NCBI GenBank assembly: GCA_963809825.1
Contig: CAWELJ010000001.1
Span: forward strand, 35,641 to 99,640
Reading direction: 5' to 3'
Length of the DNA: 64,000 nucleotides
From: Bog-473 sp963809825
GTDB taxonomy: Bacteria > Actinomycetota > Acidimicrobiia > Acidimicrobiales > RAAP-2
Both the position numbers and the translations under genes were made by a program. The notes below the pieces were generated by a model, which saw nothing but the letters and a program-made list of their open reading frames with translations, did not search any database and was not told the origin of the DNA. This document shows, one piece after another, positions 41,198 to 49,620 of this stretch; the stretch's first letter is position 1, and the number at the start of each line of letters is the position of its first letter.

Positions 41198-43483
41198 ATG
41201 CTCTCCGACGCCGACCTCCTCCGCCTGCCGCTGGCCGACCTGACCGCACTCGCCCGGGTCGTGCGCGACGGTGCGCACGGGCGCCGGGTCACCTTCTCGC
41301 CCAAGGTGTTCATCCCTCTCACCATGCTGTGCCGCGACCGCTGCGGCTACTGCACCTTCGCCAAGGCGCCCGCCCGCCTCGCCGCCCCGTACCTGACGCC
41401 CGACGAGGTGCTCGCCGTGGCCCGCGCCGGGCGCGACGCGGGATGCCACGAGGCACTGTTCACCCTGGGCGAGCGGCCCGAGCTGCGCTACCCGGTGGCA
41501 CGCGACTGGCTGGCGGCGCAGGGCCACGCCTCCACGGTCGACTACCTGGCCGAGATGTGCCGCCTCGTCGTCGAGGAGACCGGCCTGCTCCCGCACGCCA
41601 ACGCCGGCGCGCTGTTCCCCGGGGAGCTGGCCCGCTTGCGCGAGGTGTCGGCCAGCCAGGGGATGATGCTCGAGTCGCTGGCCGAGGGCCTGGCGGCGCA
41701 TCGGGGGGCACCCGACAAGGAGCCGGCGCGACGGCTGGCCACGCTCGAGGCGGCCGGCGAGCTCGCCATCCCCTTCACGACGGGGATCCTCGTCGGCATC
41801 GGCGACGACCGGGCCGGCCAGCTGGCCGCCCTCCGGGCCGTCGCCGCCTCGCACGGCCGGCACGGCCACGTGCAGGAGGTCATCGTCCAGAACTTCCTGC
41901 CCAAGCCGGGGACGGCCATGGCCCGCGCCGAGCCCTGCCCCGCCGAGGACCTCGAATGGGCCATTGCCGCCGCCCGCCTGGTCCTCCCGCCCGAGATCCA
42001 CGTGCAGGCGCCCCCCAACCTCTCCGACGAGCTGCGCCCGCTCCTCGACGCCGGGATCGACGACTGGGGCGGCGTGTCGCCGCTCACGGCCGACCACGTG
42101 AACCCCGAGCGGGCCTGGCCCGCACTCGACGTGCTCCGGGAGGCCACCGAGGCGGCGGGCCACACCTTGGCGCCCCGGCTCACCGTGTACCCCTCCTTCG
42201 CGCACCATCCCGGACGCTGGCTCGACCCCGCGCTGCGCTTCGCCGTGCTCGACGCCGCCGACGCCGAGGGCCTGGCCCGCGACGCCTCCTGGTGCTCGGG
42301 AGGCGAGGCGTCACCGCCGGCGCTGCTCGACCGCAGGCTCCCGCCCGGGGCGGGGCGGGGTGGTGCGGTCGCCGAGGTCCTCACCGGGGTCGCCCTCGGC
42401 CAGGAGGTGGGTCCGGCCGAGATCGTGACCCTCTTCGGCGCCCGGGGCCCCGAGGTGCAGATGGTGGCCGCGGTCGCCGACGAGCTGCGCCGGGCGACGG
42501 TGGGTGACGCCGTCACCTACGTGCGCAACCGCAACATCAACTACACGAACGTGTGCACCTTCAAGTGTCGTTTCTGCGCCTTCTCCAAGGGCCCCCTGTC
42601 GCTGAACCTGCGCGGCGCCCCGTACCTCCTCGAGCTGGACGAGGTCACGCGGCGCGTCGCCGAGGCAGAGGCCGAGGGCGCCACCGAGGTGTGCCTGCAG
42701 GGCGGCATCCACCCCGACTTCGACGGGGACTACTACCTCCACGTGCTCGAGGCGGTGCGGGCAGGATCGGAGCGGATCCACATCCACGGCTTCACCGCCC
42801 TGGAGGTGACGGAGGGGGCACGGCGCTCCGGGGTGCCCCTGGCCGAGTACCTGACGCGCCTCAAGGAGGCCGGGCTCAAGACGCTCCCCGGCACGGCGGC
42901 CGAGATCCTCGACGACGACGTGCGCGCGCTGATCTGCCCCGACAAGATCAACAGCGAGGAGTGGCTCGAGGCCCACCGCACGGCCCACGCGGTGGGCCTG
43001 CGCTCGAACATCACCATCATGTTCGGCTCCGTGGAGCAGCCGGTCAGCTGGGCCCGCCACATCGTGCGCACCCGGGACCTGCAGCGCGAGACGGGTGGCT
43101 TCACCGAATTCGTCCCGTTGCCGTTCGTGCACATGGCGACGCCGATCTACCTGCAGCGCAAGGCCCGCCGGGGACCGACCTTCCGCGAGGCGCTGCTCAT
43201 GCACGCCGTGGCGCGCATCGCCTACGCAGGGGACATCGACAACATCCAGGTCAGCTGGGTGAAGATGGGCACCGAAGGGGCGCGCCAGCTGCTGCGGGCG
43301 GGCGCCAACGACCTGGGCGGCACGCTGATGGACGAGAACATCTCACGGGCCGCCGGGGCACAGCACGGGCAGCGCATGGGGGTCGAGGACCTCGCGGCCA
43401 TCGTGGCCCCCCTGGGACGCCCGCTGGTGCAGCGCTCCACGCTGTACGCGCTGGCCGGGGCCGGCGCCGCGTCGGGCGCGTGA
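41198..43483 (+). CDS. fbiC: FO synthase (fused CofG/CofH), F420 precursor biosynthesis
   Basis: A 761-residue fusion of two radical-SAM enzymes that make 7,8-didemethyl-8-hydroxy-5-deazariboflavin from tyrosine and a flavin precursor. The N-terminal CofG half has the cluster motif CX3CX2C at Cys45, Cys49 and Cys52 (CRDRCGYC). The C-terminal CofH half has it at Cys453, Cys457 and Cys460 (CTFKCRFC). The fused form is typical of actinobacteria. ATG 41198 is favoured by TAGATT 7 nt upstream; a TTG at 41189 would add three residues. It implies the organism makes coenzyme F420. The stop overlaps the next gene's start (GTGA). Confidence 0.97.
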   Translation: MLSDADLLRLPLADLTALARVVRDGAHGRRVTFSPKVFIPLTMLCRDRCGYCTFAKAPARLAAPYLTPDEVLAVARAGRDAGCHEALFTLGERPELRYPVARDWLAAQGHASTVDYLAEMCRLVVEETGLLPHANAGALFPGELARLREVSASQGMMLESLAEGLAAHRGAPDKEPARRLATLEAAGELAIPFTTGILVGIGDDRAGQLAALRAVAASHGRHGHVQEVIVQNFLPKPGTAMARAEPCPAEDLEWAIAAARLVLPPEIHVQAPPNLSDELRPLLDAGIDDWGGVSPLTADHVNPERAWPALDVLREATEAAGHTLAPRLTVYPSFAHHPGRWLDPALRFAVLDAADAEGLARDASWCSGGEASPPALLDRRLPPGAGRGGAVAEVLTGVALGQEVGPAEIVTLFGARGPEVQMVAAVADELRRATVGDAVTYVRNRNINYTNVCTFKCRFCAFSKGPLSLNLRGAPYLLELDEVTRRVAEAEAEGATEVCLQGGIHPDFDGDYYLHVLEAVRAGSERIHIHGFTALEVTEGARRSGVPLAEYLTRLKEAGLKTLPGTAAEILDDDVRALICPDKINSEEWLEAHRTAHAVGLRSNITIMFGSVEQPVSWARHIVRTRDLQRETGGFTEFVPLPFVHMATPIYLQRKARRGPTFREALLMHAVARIAYAGDIDNIQVSWVKMGTEGARQLLRAGANDLGGTLMDENISRAAGAQHGQRMGVEDLAAIVAPLGRPLVQRSTLYALAGAGAASGA

Positions 43484-44505
43484 GCGGCGGCATCGAGGAA
43501 GCGGCGCGCCAGAGCGCGTTCGACGCGCTCTTCGAGAACCACTCGCTCTCGCCGGCCCAGGCCAGGGAGCTCGACGCCATGATCGGTTCGCTGGGCGACA
43601 TGGCGCGCGAGGGCGCCGCCGTCGGCGACCTCAAGATCGCCAATGCGGCGCTGGGCGAGATGGCCGAGGCGTTCCGCGTCTTCCGCCCCTACCGCCACAT
43701 CCGCAAGGTCACCATGTTCGGCTCGGCGCGCACGCGGCCGGAGGATCCGGTGTACGTGCTCGCCCGCAACCTGGCCGCCCGGCTGGCGGCGGCCGACTGG
43801 ATGGTCGTCACCGGCGCCGGCCCCGGCATCATGGCCGCCGGGCTCGAGGGGGCGGGGCGGGACCACGCCTTCGGGGTCAACATCCGCCTCCCGCACGAGG
43901 AGGAGGCCAATGCCTTCATCGCACAGGACCCCAAGCTGGTCGAGATGCGCTACTTCTTCACGCGCAAGCTGATGCTGATCAAGGAGTCCCACGCCTATGC
44001 CATCCTCCCGGGCGGCTTCGGCACCCAGGACGAGGCGTTCGAGCTCCTGACACTGCTGCAGACCGGCAAGGCCGAGCCCGCGCCGGTGGTGATGATCGAG
44101 ACGCCGGGCGGCACCTACTGGCACGCCTGGCTCCGTTTCGTCCAGGACGAGGCCATCACGGCGGGCTGGGTCTCGCCCGAGGACCGCGCCCTCTTCAAGG
44201 TGACCAACACGATGGAGGAGGCGAGCGACGAGATCCTCGGCTTCTACCGCAACTACCACTCGTGCCGCTGGGTGGGCGACCTGCTGGTGCTGCGGGTGCA
44301 GGTGCAGCCGAGCAAGGCGGAGCTCGCCGACCTGAACACGCGCTTCGCCGACATCCTCCTCCGGGGCAGCATCCGGACCGCCGGACCCTTCCCCCCCGAG
44401 CGCGACGACCATCCCGAGCTCCCCCGGTTGGCGCTGCGCTTCGACCGCTGGCACTACGCCCGGCTGCGCCAGCTCATTGACGCCGTCAACGAGTGCACGG
44501 GGTGA
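43480..44505 (+). CDS. LOG-family (TIGR00730-like) protein
   Basis: A 341-residue Rossmann-fold protein. KVTMFGSARTRPEDPVY starts the domain at about residue 75. The family motif PGGFGTQDEAFELL carries the PGGxGTxxE signature, and RYFFTRKLMLIKESHAY precedes it. LOG proteins cleave cytokinin-type nucleotide 5'-monophosphates, and others of the family were mislabelled lysine decarboxylases. The N-terminal 70 residues are helical and the C-terminal part is extended compared with the roughly 190-residue LOG enzymes, so substrate assignment would be guesswork. The GTG start overlaps fbiC, and its stop overlaps the amidase start. Confidence 0.85.
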   Translation: MSGGIEEAARQSAFDALFENHSLSPAQARELDAMIGSLGDMAREGAAVGDLKIANAALGEMAEAFRVFRPYRHIRKVTMFGSARTRPEDPVYVLARNLAARLAAADWMVVTGAGPGIMAAGLEGAGRDHAFGVNIRLPHEEEANAFIAQDPKLVEMRYFFTRKLMLIKESHAYAILPGGFGTQDEAFELLTLLQTGKAEPAPVVMIETPGGTYWHAWLRFVQDEAITAGWVSPEDRALFKVTNTMEEASDEILGFYRNYHSCRWVGDLLVLRVQVQPSKAELADLNTRFADILLRGSIRTAGPFPPERDDHPELPRLALRFDRWHYARLRQLIDAVNECTG

Positions 44506-46025
44506 CGCGGGCAGGGCGATGGCCGGCGGCGGTGCTCCCGCTGCTGGCGTTCGCCTCGCTCGGGGTGCCGGCGCCCGCCGCGCCGGCCACCACTCCCCCG
44601 CCCGACTCGGTCGTCGCCTTCGGCAGCACCGGCGTGGGTGCGAACGCCGCACCGGACCCCAACGCGCCGGTGGTCGGCATGGCGGCGACGCCGGACGGCG
44701 GCGGCTACTGGCTCGTCGCGTCCGACGGTGGCATCTTCGGCTACGGGGACGCGGGCTTCTTCGGGTCCGCGGGATCGCTCCGGCTCAACGCGCCGATCGT
44801 GGGCCTGGCGGCCACCCCCGACGGCGGCGGCTACTGGCTGGTGGCCCGTGACGGCGGCATCTTCAGCTACGGGGACGCGGGCTTCTTCGGGTCCGCGGGC
44901 TCGCTACCCCTGAACGCGCCCGTCGTGGGCCTGGCGGCCACCCCCGACGGCGGGGGCTACTGGCTCGTCGCCTCCGACGGCGGCATCTTCGGCTACGGGG
45001 ACGCCCGTTTCTCCGGCTCCAGCGGCGGCATGGCGCTGAACGCGCCGGTGGTCGGCATGGCGGCGACCCCCGACGGCGGCGGCTACTGGCTGGTGGCCCG
45101 GGACGGCGGCGTCTTCGGGTACGGCGACGCCGGCTTCTCCGGTTCCGCCGGCTCGCTGTCGCTCGCGGCACCGATCGTGGGCATGGCGGCCGGCCCCGGA
45201 GGCGCGGGCTACTGGCTCGTGGCCCGGGACGGGGGGATCTTCGGGTACGGCGACGCGCCCTACCACGGCTCCCTCGGGGGGACGGCGCTCGGCGCACCCG
45301 CCGTCGGGATGGCGGCGACCCGTGACGGCGGGGGCTACTGGATCGCCTTGGGATCGGCGCCGCTGGCGGGCACGGTCGTCGGCATCGACCCGGGTCACAA
45401 CGGGCTGAACTACGGCGCGCCCGGCGTCGTGAACCAGAGCGTCTTCAACGGCACGGGGCCCGAGTCGTGCGACACGACCGGCACCGCCACCGACAGCGGG
45501 TACACCGAGGCGCAGTTCAATTTCGACGTGGCGTCCCTGCTCGAGGCGGATCTCGAGGCGGAGGGGGCGACCGTCGTGCTGACCCGGCCCGACAACGGCG
45601 GCGTGGGGCCCTGCGTCACCACCCGCGCCGCCATCATCAATGCGTCGCACGCCGACGTGGCCGTCGACATCCACGCCGACGGGGGGCCACCGGGCGGGCG
45701 CGGCTTCTCCGTGCTCGAGCCCGTGGCCGATGGTCCCAACGACGGCGTGGCCGGCACGTCGGCCGCGTTCGCATCCATTCTGCGCGACGCCTTCGTGGCC
45801 GGGACCGCCATGCCGGTGAGCACCTACGACGGCGTGGACGGCCTGCAGCCCCGGAACGACCTCGCCGGCCTCAACCTGACGACGGTGCCCAAGGTGCTCA
45901 TCGAGTGCGGCAACATGCGCAATGCCACCGATGCCGCGCTGCTCGTGACGCCGGCCTTCCAGCAGGCCGCGGCGGCCGCCATGGCCCGGGCCGTGACCGA
46001 GTTCGTGACGGGCCGCCCGGACTGA
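44502..46025 (+). CDS. Secreted N-acetylmuramoyl-L-alanine amidase with tandem repeat domain
   Basis: A 507-residue exported protein. A signal-like segment (WPAAVLPLLAFASLGVPAPA) is followed by six tandem 42-residue repeats, each containing a version of ATPDGGGYWLVASDGGIFGY. The repeats probably form a beta-propeller-like domain for wall or surface binding. Next is an amidase_3 zinc hydrolase domain: the first ligand lies in GIDPGHNG, then the His in AVDIHADG and the catalytic Glu in VLIECGNMRN. It cuts the amide between MurNAc and the peptide stem. The GTG at 44502 overlaps the LOG stop (GTGA); an in-frame GTG at 44493 is an alternative. Confidence 0.88.
   Translation: MTRAGRWPAAVLPLLAFASLGVPAPAAPATTPPPDSVVAFGSTGVGANAAPDPNAPVVGMAATPDGGGYWLVASDGGIFGYGDAGFFGSAGSLRLNAPIVGLAATPDGGGYWLVARDGGIFSYGDAGFFGSAGSLPLNAPVVGLAATPDGGGYWLVASDGGIFGYGDARFSGSSGGMALNAPVVGMAATPDGGGYWLVARDGGVFGYGDAGFSGSAGSLSLAAPIVGMAAGPGGAGYWLVARDGGIFGYGDAPYHGSLGGTALGAPAVGMAATRDGGGYWIALGSAPLAGTVVGIDPGHNGLNYGAPGVVNQSVFNGTGPESCDTTGTATDSGYTEAQFNFDVASLLEADLEAEGATVVLTRPDNGGVGPCVTTRAAIINASHADVAVDIHADGGPPGGRGFSVLEPVADGPNDGVAGTSAAFASILRDAFVAGTAMPVSTYDGVDGLQPRNDLAGLNLTTVPKVLIECGNMRNATDAALLVTPAFQQAAAAAMARAVTEFVTGRPD
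44661..45416 (+). repeat. Six tandem 126-bp coding repeats in the amidase gene
   Basis: Unit boundaries fall at 44661, 44787, 44913, 45039, 45165 and 45291, exactly 126 bp (42 codons) apart. Units 1-4 are very similar at the DNA level; units 5 and 6 have diverged and unit 6 fades into the linker. The regular spacing shows recent duplication or gene conversion and makes the copy number a likely source of strain variation. Confidence 0.95.
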
Positions 46026-46026
46026 A

Positions 46027-46566
46027 TCACCCGGGACGGCCGAGGGGCGCCCGGGCCAGGGTCGAGTACACGTGGCCCGCCGGCGAGGGTTCCGAGGCCA
46101 CCAGGTCGACGGCGTCCACCGCGAAGGACGAGGCGAAGGGGATGCCGGCCAGCTCCGCCTGAGCCGCGGTGCCCAGGCGACCCTTGGCCCGGGCCAGCGT
46201 GAGGTGGCCGTTGAAGGACGGCTCGCCCTGCTCCGGCTCGGGCACCAGGGCGATCGTGGCGGCCCGCACCGCCTCGGCCAGGCCGTCGAGGCCGCCGGCC
46301 GGGAGCTGGAGCACGCGGACCCCGGTGAACCACCCCGTCGCCGGCCCCAGCCGGCATTCGAGCGGGCCCGGAAGAGCAGCGGTCGCCGCCGTCAGCGCCC
46401 GGCCCAGGGGTGCGAGCAGGTCGTCGGCCACGTCACCGAGGAAGCGCAGCGTGACGTGCCAGCGGGCCGGCCCGACGAGGCGGAGGTTCTTCGACCGTCC
46501 CAGCTCCAGGCCGGCCAGGCGCGCCCGGGTCGCGTCGTCCGGCCAGGCGGCCACGAAGGCGCGCAC
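46027..46566 (-). CDS. thpR: RNA 2',3'-cyclic phosphodiesterase ThpR (2H family)
   Basis: A 179-residue 2H phosphoesterase. The two HxTx motifs are visible as WHVTLRFLG (about residue 36) and GHLTLARAKG (about 121). Such enzymes open 2',3'-cyclic phosphates in RNA ends. It starts with GTG at 46566 and its stop lies 2 nt from the convergent amidase stop. It probably shares a transcript with the small gene and acyl-CoA synthetase upstream. Confidence 0.92.
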   Translation of the reverse strand: MRAFVAAWPDDATRARLAGLELGRSKNLRLVGPARWHVTLRFLGDVADDLLAPLGRALTAATAALPGPLECRLGPATGWFTGVRVLQLPAGGLDGLAEAVRAATIALVPEPEQGEPSFNGHLTLARAKGRLGTAAQAELAGIPFASSFAVDAVDLVASEPSPAGHVYSTLARAPLGRPG

Positions 46567-46578
46567 CGCGACGCCGGC

Positions 46579-46830
46579 TCAGGCGGCGCCGTCGTCGAGG
46601 GGCTCGCGTCCCGCGGCGGTGCCCTCGTGCAGCGCGACAATGGATCTCTCCAGGGCCCGGCGGGCCTTCACGATGCGCCGCTCCATGGCGAGGGCCTCCC
46701 CGGTCTCCGCCGAGTCCGGGTCACCCGAGGTGGCGCGCCGCAAGGCGTCGATCGCCATGTCGGTCAGCTCCTCGACCATCGACTCGAGGCGCTCGGCCAG
46801 GTCCTCCATGGCCTCGCTCGGGCCGCTCAC
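46579..46830 (-). CDS. Small helical protein of unknown function
   Basis: An 83-residue acidic, fully helical protein (EDLAERLESMVEELTDMAID, then ALAMERRIVKARRALERSIV). It probably forms a helical hairpin. The GTG at 46830 overlaps the stop of the acyl-CoA synthetase (GTGA); the ATG at 46809 is an alternative. No family is recognised. Confidence 0.65.
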   Translation of the reverse strand: MSGPSEAMEDLAERLESMVEELTDMAIDALRRATSGDPDSAETGEALAMERRIVKARRALERSIVALHEGTAAGREPLDDGAA

Positions 46831-48446
46831 TTGGGCAGCGGCGTGCTCTGTACCTCGTAGGCGCCGTCCGCATGGGCGGCCCGCATGACCTTCTTGTCGA
46901 ACTTGCCCACGCTCGTCTTGGGCACCTCGGTGATGAACGCCCACTGCTCGGGCAGCCACCAGCGGGGCACGCGGTCGGTCAGGAACGCGACCAGGTCTTC
47001 GGGTGCCGGCGAGCGGCCAGGTTTCGGCACGACGGCCACGAGCGGGCGCTCGGACCACTTCGCATCGGGCACTGCGATGACGGCCGCCTCGAAGACGTCC
47101 GGGTGGGCCATCACGGCGTTCTCGAGCTCGACCGAGGAGATCCATTCCCCACCGGACTTGATGACGTCCTTGGTGCGGTCCGAGATCGTCATGTAGCCCT
47201 GGCTGTCGAGCGTGCCGACGTCGCCGGTGCACAGCCAGCCGTCGTGGAACCGCGCCGGGTCCTCGTCCTTGTAGTACGAGCCGGTGATCCACGGGCCGCG
47301 TATCTCGAACTCGCCGACCGACATGCCGTCGTTGGGCAGCACCGTCCTGTCCTCGGCCACGACGCGGACCTCGACGCCGCCGACGACCCGGCCCGCCTTG
47401 ACCTTGTAGTACATGTCGTCGAGCCCATCGTGCTTGCGGGCGGGCGGCAGCCCGAAGGCGGCCAGCGGGCTGGTCTCGGTCATGCCCCAGCCCTGGATGA
47501 TGGTGGCACCGAAGCGTTCCTCGAACGCCTCGATCAGCGACTGCGGGACGGCGGCCCCGCCGGCCGTGATGGCCCGGACGCTCGAGAAGTCGATGGGCGT
47601 GTCGAGCGCCAGTAGGCCGTTCCAGATGGTCGGCACGCCGCACATGAGCGTCGGGTGGTGCTCGTTGATGACCGCCGCCAGGTGGTTCCCCATGAGGAAC
47701 ATCTGCGGCATGATCATGTCGGTGCCGGCCATCCAAGCGCCGTACGGGGTGCCCCAGGCCATGGCGTGGAACATCGGGACGATGATCAGGATGCGGTCCG
47801 ACTCCATCATCCCGACGGAGGAGGCGGCCTGCTCCGCCATGGTGTGCAGCCAGGTCGAGCGGTGCGAGTACACGACGCCCTTCGGGTTGCCGGTGGTGCC
47901 GCTCGTGTAGCACATGGCCGCGGCGGAGCGCTCGTCGAGGACGGGCCACTCGAAACCGGGCTCCTCGGCGGCCAGCAGCCGCTCGTAGGACAACGTCTCA
48001 CCGAGGGGTGCGGTGTCGCCCTCGCCGGCCACGATGATGGTCTCGACGGTCTTCAATTCGTCCTTGACGGCGGCGAGCAGGGGGATCAACGAGGCGTCCA
48101 CGATGATGAAGCGGTCCTCGGCGTGGTTGATGACGTAGGTCAGCTGGTCGGCGGGGAGCCGGATGTTGAGCGTGTGCAGGACCGCGCCCATGGAGGGGAT
48201 GGCGAGGTAGGCCTCGAGGTGGCCCTGGTTGTTCCAGGCGAAGGTGCCGACCCGGTCCCCCGGCTGGACCCCCAGCCGGGTCAGGGCGGCGGCCAGCTTC
48301 TCCGCCCTGGTCGCCACCTCCGCGAAGGTGGCCGCCCGGTGCCCGCCCTCCTCGACGGTGATGACGGTGCTGTCGCCGTGCACCTGCTGCCCGTGACGGA
48401 GGATGTCGCTGATCAGCAGGGGGGCGTCCTGCATGGTGCTTTTCAT
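46827..48446 (-). CDS. Long-chain acyl-CoA synthetase (AMP-forming)
   Basis: A 539-residue ANL-superfamily ligase that activates carboxylic acids with ATP and CoA. The phosphate loop YTSGTTGNPKGVVYSH is near 180-195. Motif GWGMTETSPLAAF follows, then GWLCTGDVGTLDSQGYM with the ATP-ribose Asp, and the A10 lysine is near the C-terminus in SVGKFDKKVMR. Sequence tone (MGAVLHTLNIRL) resembles medium/long-chain fatty acid ligases; the substrate is not fixed. The ATG at 48446 is preceded 6 nt upstream by CATACT, a possible -10 of a leaderless transcript. The longer frame to 48713 crosses into the divergent gene. Confidence 0.93.
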   Translation of the reverse strand: MKSTMQDAPLLISDILRHGQQVHGDSTVITVEEGGHRAATFAEVATRAEKLAAALTRLGVQPGDRVGTFAWNNQGHLEAYLAIPSMGAVLHTLNIRLPADQLTYVINHAEDRFIIVDASLIPLLAAVKDELKTVETIIVAGEGDTAPLGETLSYERLLAAEEPGFEWPVLDERSAAAMCYTSGTTGNPKGVVYSHRSTWLHTMAEQAASSVGMMESDRILIIVPMFHAMAWGTPYGAWMAGTDMIMPQMFLMGNHLAAVINEHHPTLMCGVPTIWNGLLALDTPIDFSSVRAITAGGAAVPQSLIEAFEERFGATIIQGWGMTETSPLAAFGLPPARKHDGLDDMYYKVKAGRVVGGVEVRVVAEDRTVLPNDGMSVGEFEIRGPWITGSYYKDEDPARFHDGWLCTGDVGTLDSQGYMTISDRTKDVIKSGGEWISSVELENAVMAHPDVFEAAVIAVPDAKWSERPLVAVVPKPGRSPAPEDLVAFLTDRVPRWWLPEQWAFITEVPKTSVGKFDKKVMRAAHADGAYEVQSTPLPK

Positions 48447-48558
48447 GGCCCAAGTATGGCGAGCGCGCCCTTGCTCTGCCCAGCGGCGCAGCGGCCCGAC
48501 CGTTCCGTCCCATGGAACCGGCGCCGGGACCCGTACCCCCCGTCCTCGGTGGCCGGCG

Positions 48559-49527
48559 ATGAGGGGCCTCGTCGGGGCCGGGCTGGCCGTCGCCCTGGCG
48601 GCGGCGCTCGTGGGCACGGCCGTGGCGGCCTCGGCCCTCTCGCTGCTGGGGGTGGGTGGGGGCACCGCGCCGACGGTGCCTGCCGGCCCGGGCGGCCCGA
48701 TCCCACCGGCCATGCTGGTCCTCTACCAGGACGCCGCGGCGACCTGTCCCGGCCTGCCCTGGACCGTGCTGGCGGCGATCGGCACCCTCGAGTCGGACAA
48801 CGGGCAGTCGACCCTGGCCGGGGTGCACGACGGGGCCAACCCGGCGGGCGCGGAGGGCCCGATGCAGTTCGAGCCGGCCACCTTCGCCGCCTACGACGAG
48901 CCGGTGCCCCCCGGCGGCGCCGACCCGCCCAGCCCCTACGACCCCACCGATGCCGTCTACGCGGCGGCCCGCCTCCTGTGCGCCGACGGCGCCTCCGGCG
49001 GGGCCGACATCGCGGCGGCCGTGTACGCCTACAACCACTCGGCGTCCTACGTGGCCCAGGTCCTCGCGCTGGCGCAGTCGCTGGCGGGTGCGGATGCGGG
49101 CCCGGCCGCCGCGGCCGGGACGCCGGTCACCGGCGCCGGCGCGGTGGCACTGGCCTGGGCGCTCTCGCAGATCGGCACGCCCTACGTCTGGGGCGGCGAG
49201 AGCCCGGGCGTGGGTTTCGACTGCTCCGGGCTGGTCCAGGCCGCCTACCGGGTGGCGGGCGTCGCACTGCCCCGGGTGGCCCAGGACCAGTACGACGGCA
49301 CGCCGAAGCTGGCGGCCGGCCAGCCGCTGGCGCCGGGCGACCTCGTCTTCTTCGGCGCCGGGCCGGGCGCCATCGACCACGTCGGCCTCTACGCCGGCGT
49401 CGTCGGTGGTGCAGCCGTCATGGTCGACGCGCCGCACACGGGGGCCGACGTCCGCGCCGAGGCCTTCCCCGCCACCGTGGGTGCGCCGTTCGGCGGGATG
49501 CAGTTCGTCGGGGCGACCAGGCCCTGA
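48559..49527 (+). CDS. Secreted cell-wall hydrolase: lytic-transglycosylase-like plus NlpC/P60 domains
   Basis: A 322-residue exported protein. A signal/anchor helix covers about 5-28. A transglycosylase-like domain (55-170) has its Glu at about 78 in IGTLESDNGQ and the later AAAVYAYNHS. An NlpC/P60 domain (195-322) has Cys222 in GFDCSGLVQ and His274 in AIDHVGLYAG. The pair would cut glycan strands and peptide stems. The start ATG at 48559 is chosen for its hydrophobic start; no good ribosome-binding site or -10 box is seen. Confidence 0.88.
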   Translation: MRGLVGAGLAVALAAALVGTAVAASALSLLGVGGGTAPTVPAGPGGPIPPAMLVLYQDAAATCPGLPWTVLAAIGTLESDNGQSTLAGVHDGANPAGAEGPMQFEPATFAAYDEPVPPGGADPPSPYDPTDAVYAAARLLCADGASGGADIAAAVYAYNHSASYVAQVLALAQSLAGADAGPAAAAGTPVTGAGAVALAWALSQIGTPYVWGGESPGVGFDCSGLVQAAYRVAGVALPRVAQDQYDGTPKLAAGQPLAPGDLVFFGAGPGAIDHVGLYAGVVGGAAVMVDAPHTGADVRAEAFPATVGAPFGGMQFVGATRP

Positions 49528-49591
49528 GGGCGTGCCGGGGCTCTGTCATGTCGTGACCGGCGCCGCGCCGTGCTCGTGCATGGCGTGAGCT

Positions 49592-49620
49592 ATCGTGTCA
49601 CGATGCTATCGTAATACGAT
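49592..49620 (+). promoter_or_regulatory. Tandem operator and leaderless promoter of marR
   Basis: Two 13-bp palindromes of the form ATCGT-N3-ACGAT lie side by side (49592-49604 and 49608-49620), 16 bp apart, and the second overlaps the ATG of marR. TATCGT at 49607-49612, inside the second palindrome, ends exactly 6 nt before the ATG and can act as a -10 box. A MarR dimer bound here would block both promoter and start codon, the expected layout for autorepression. Confidence 0.72.
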
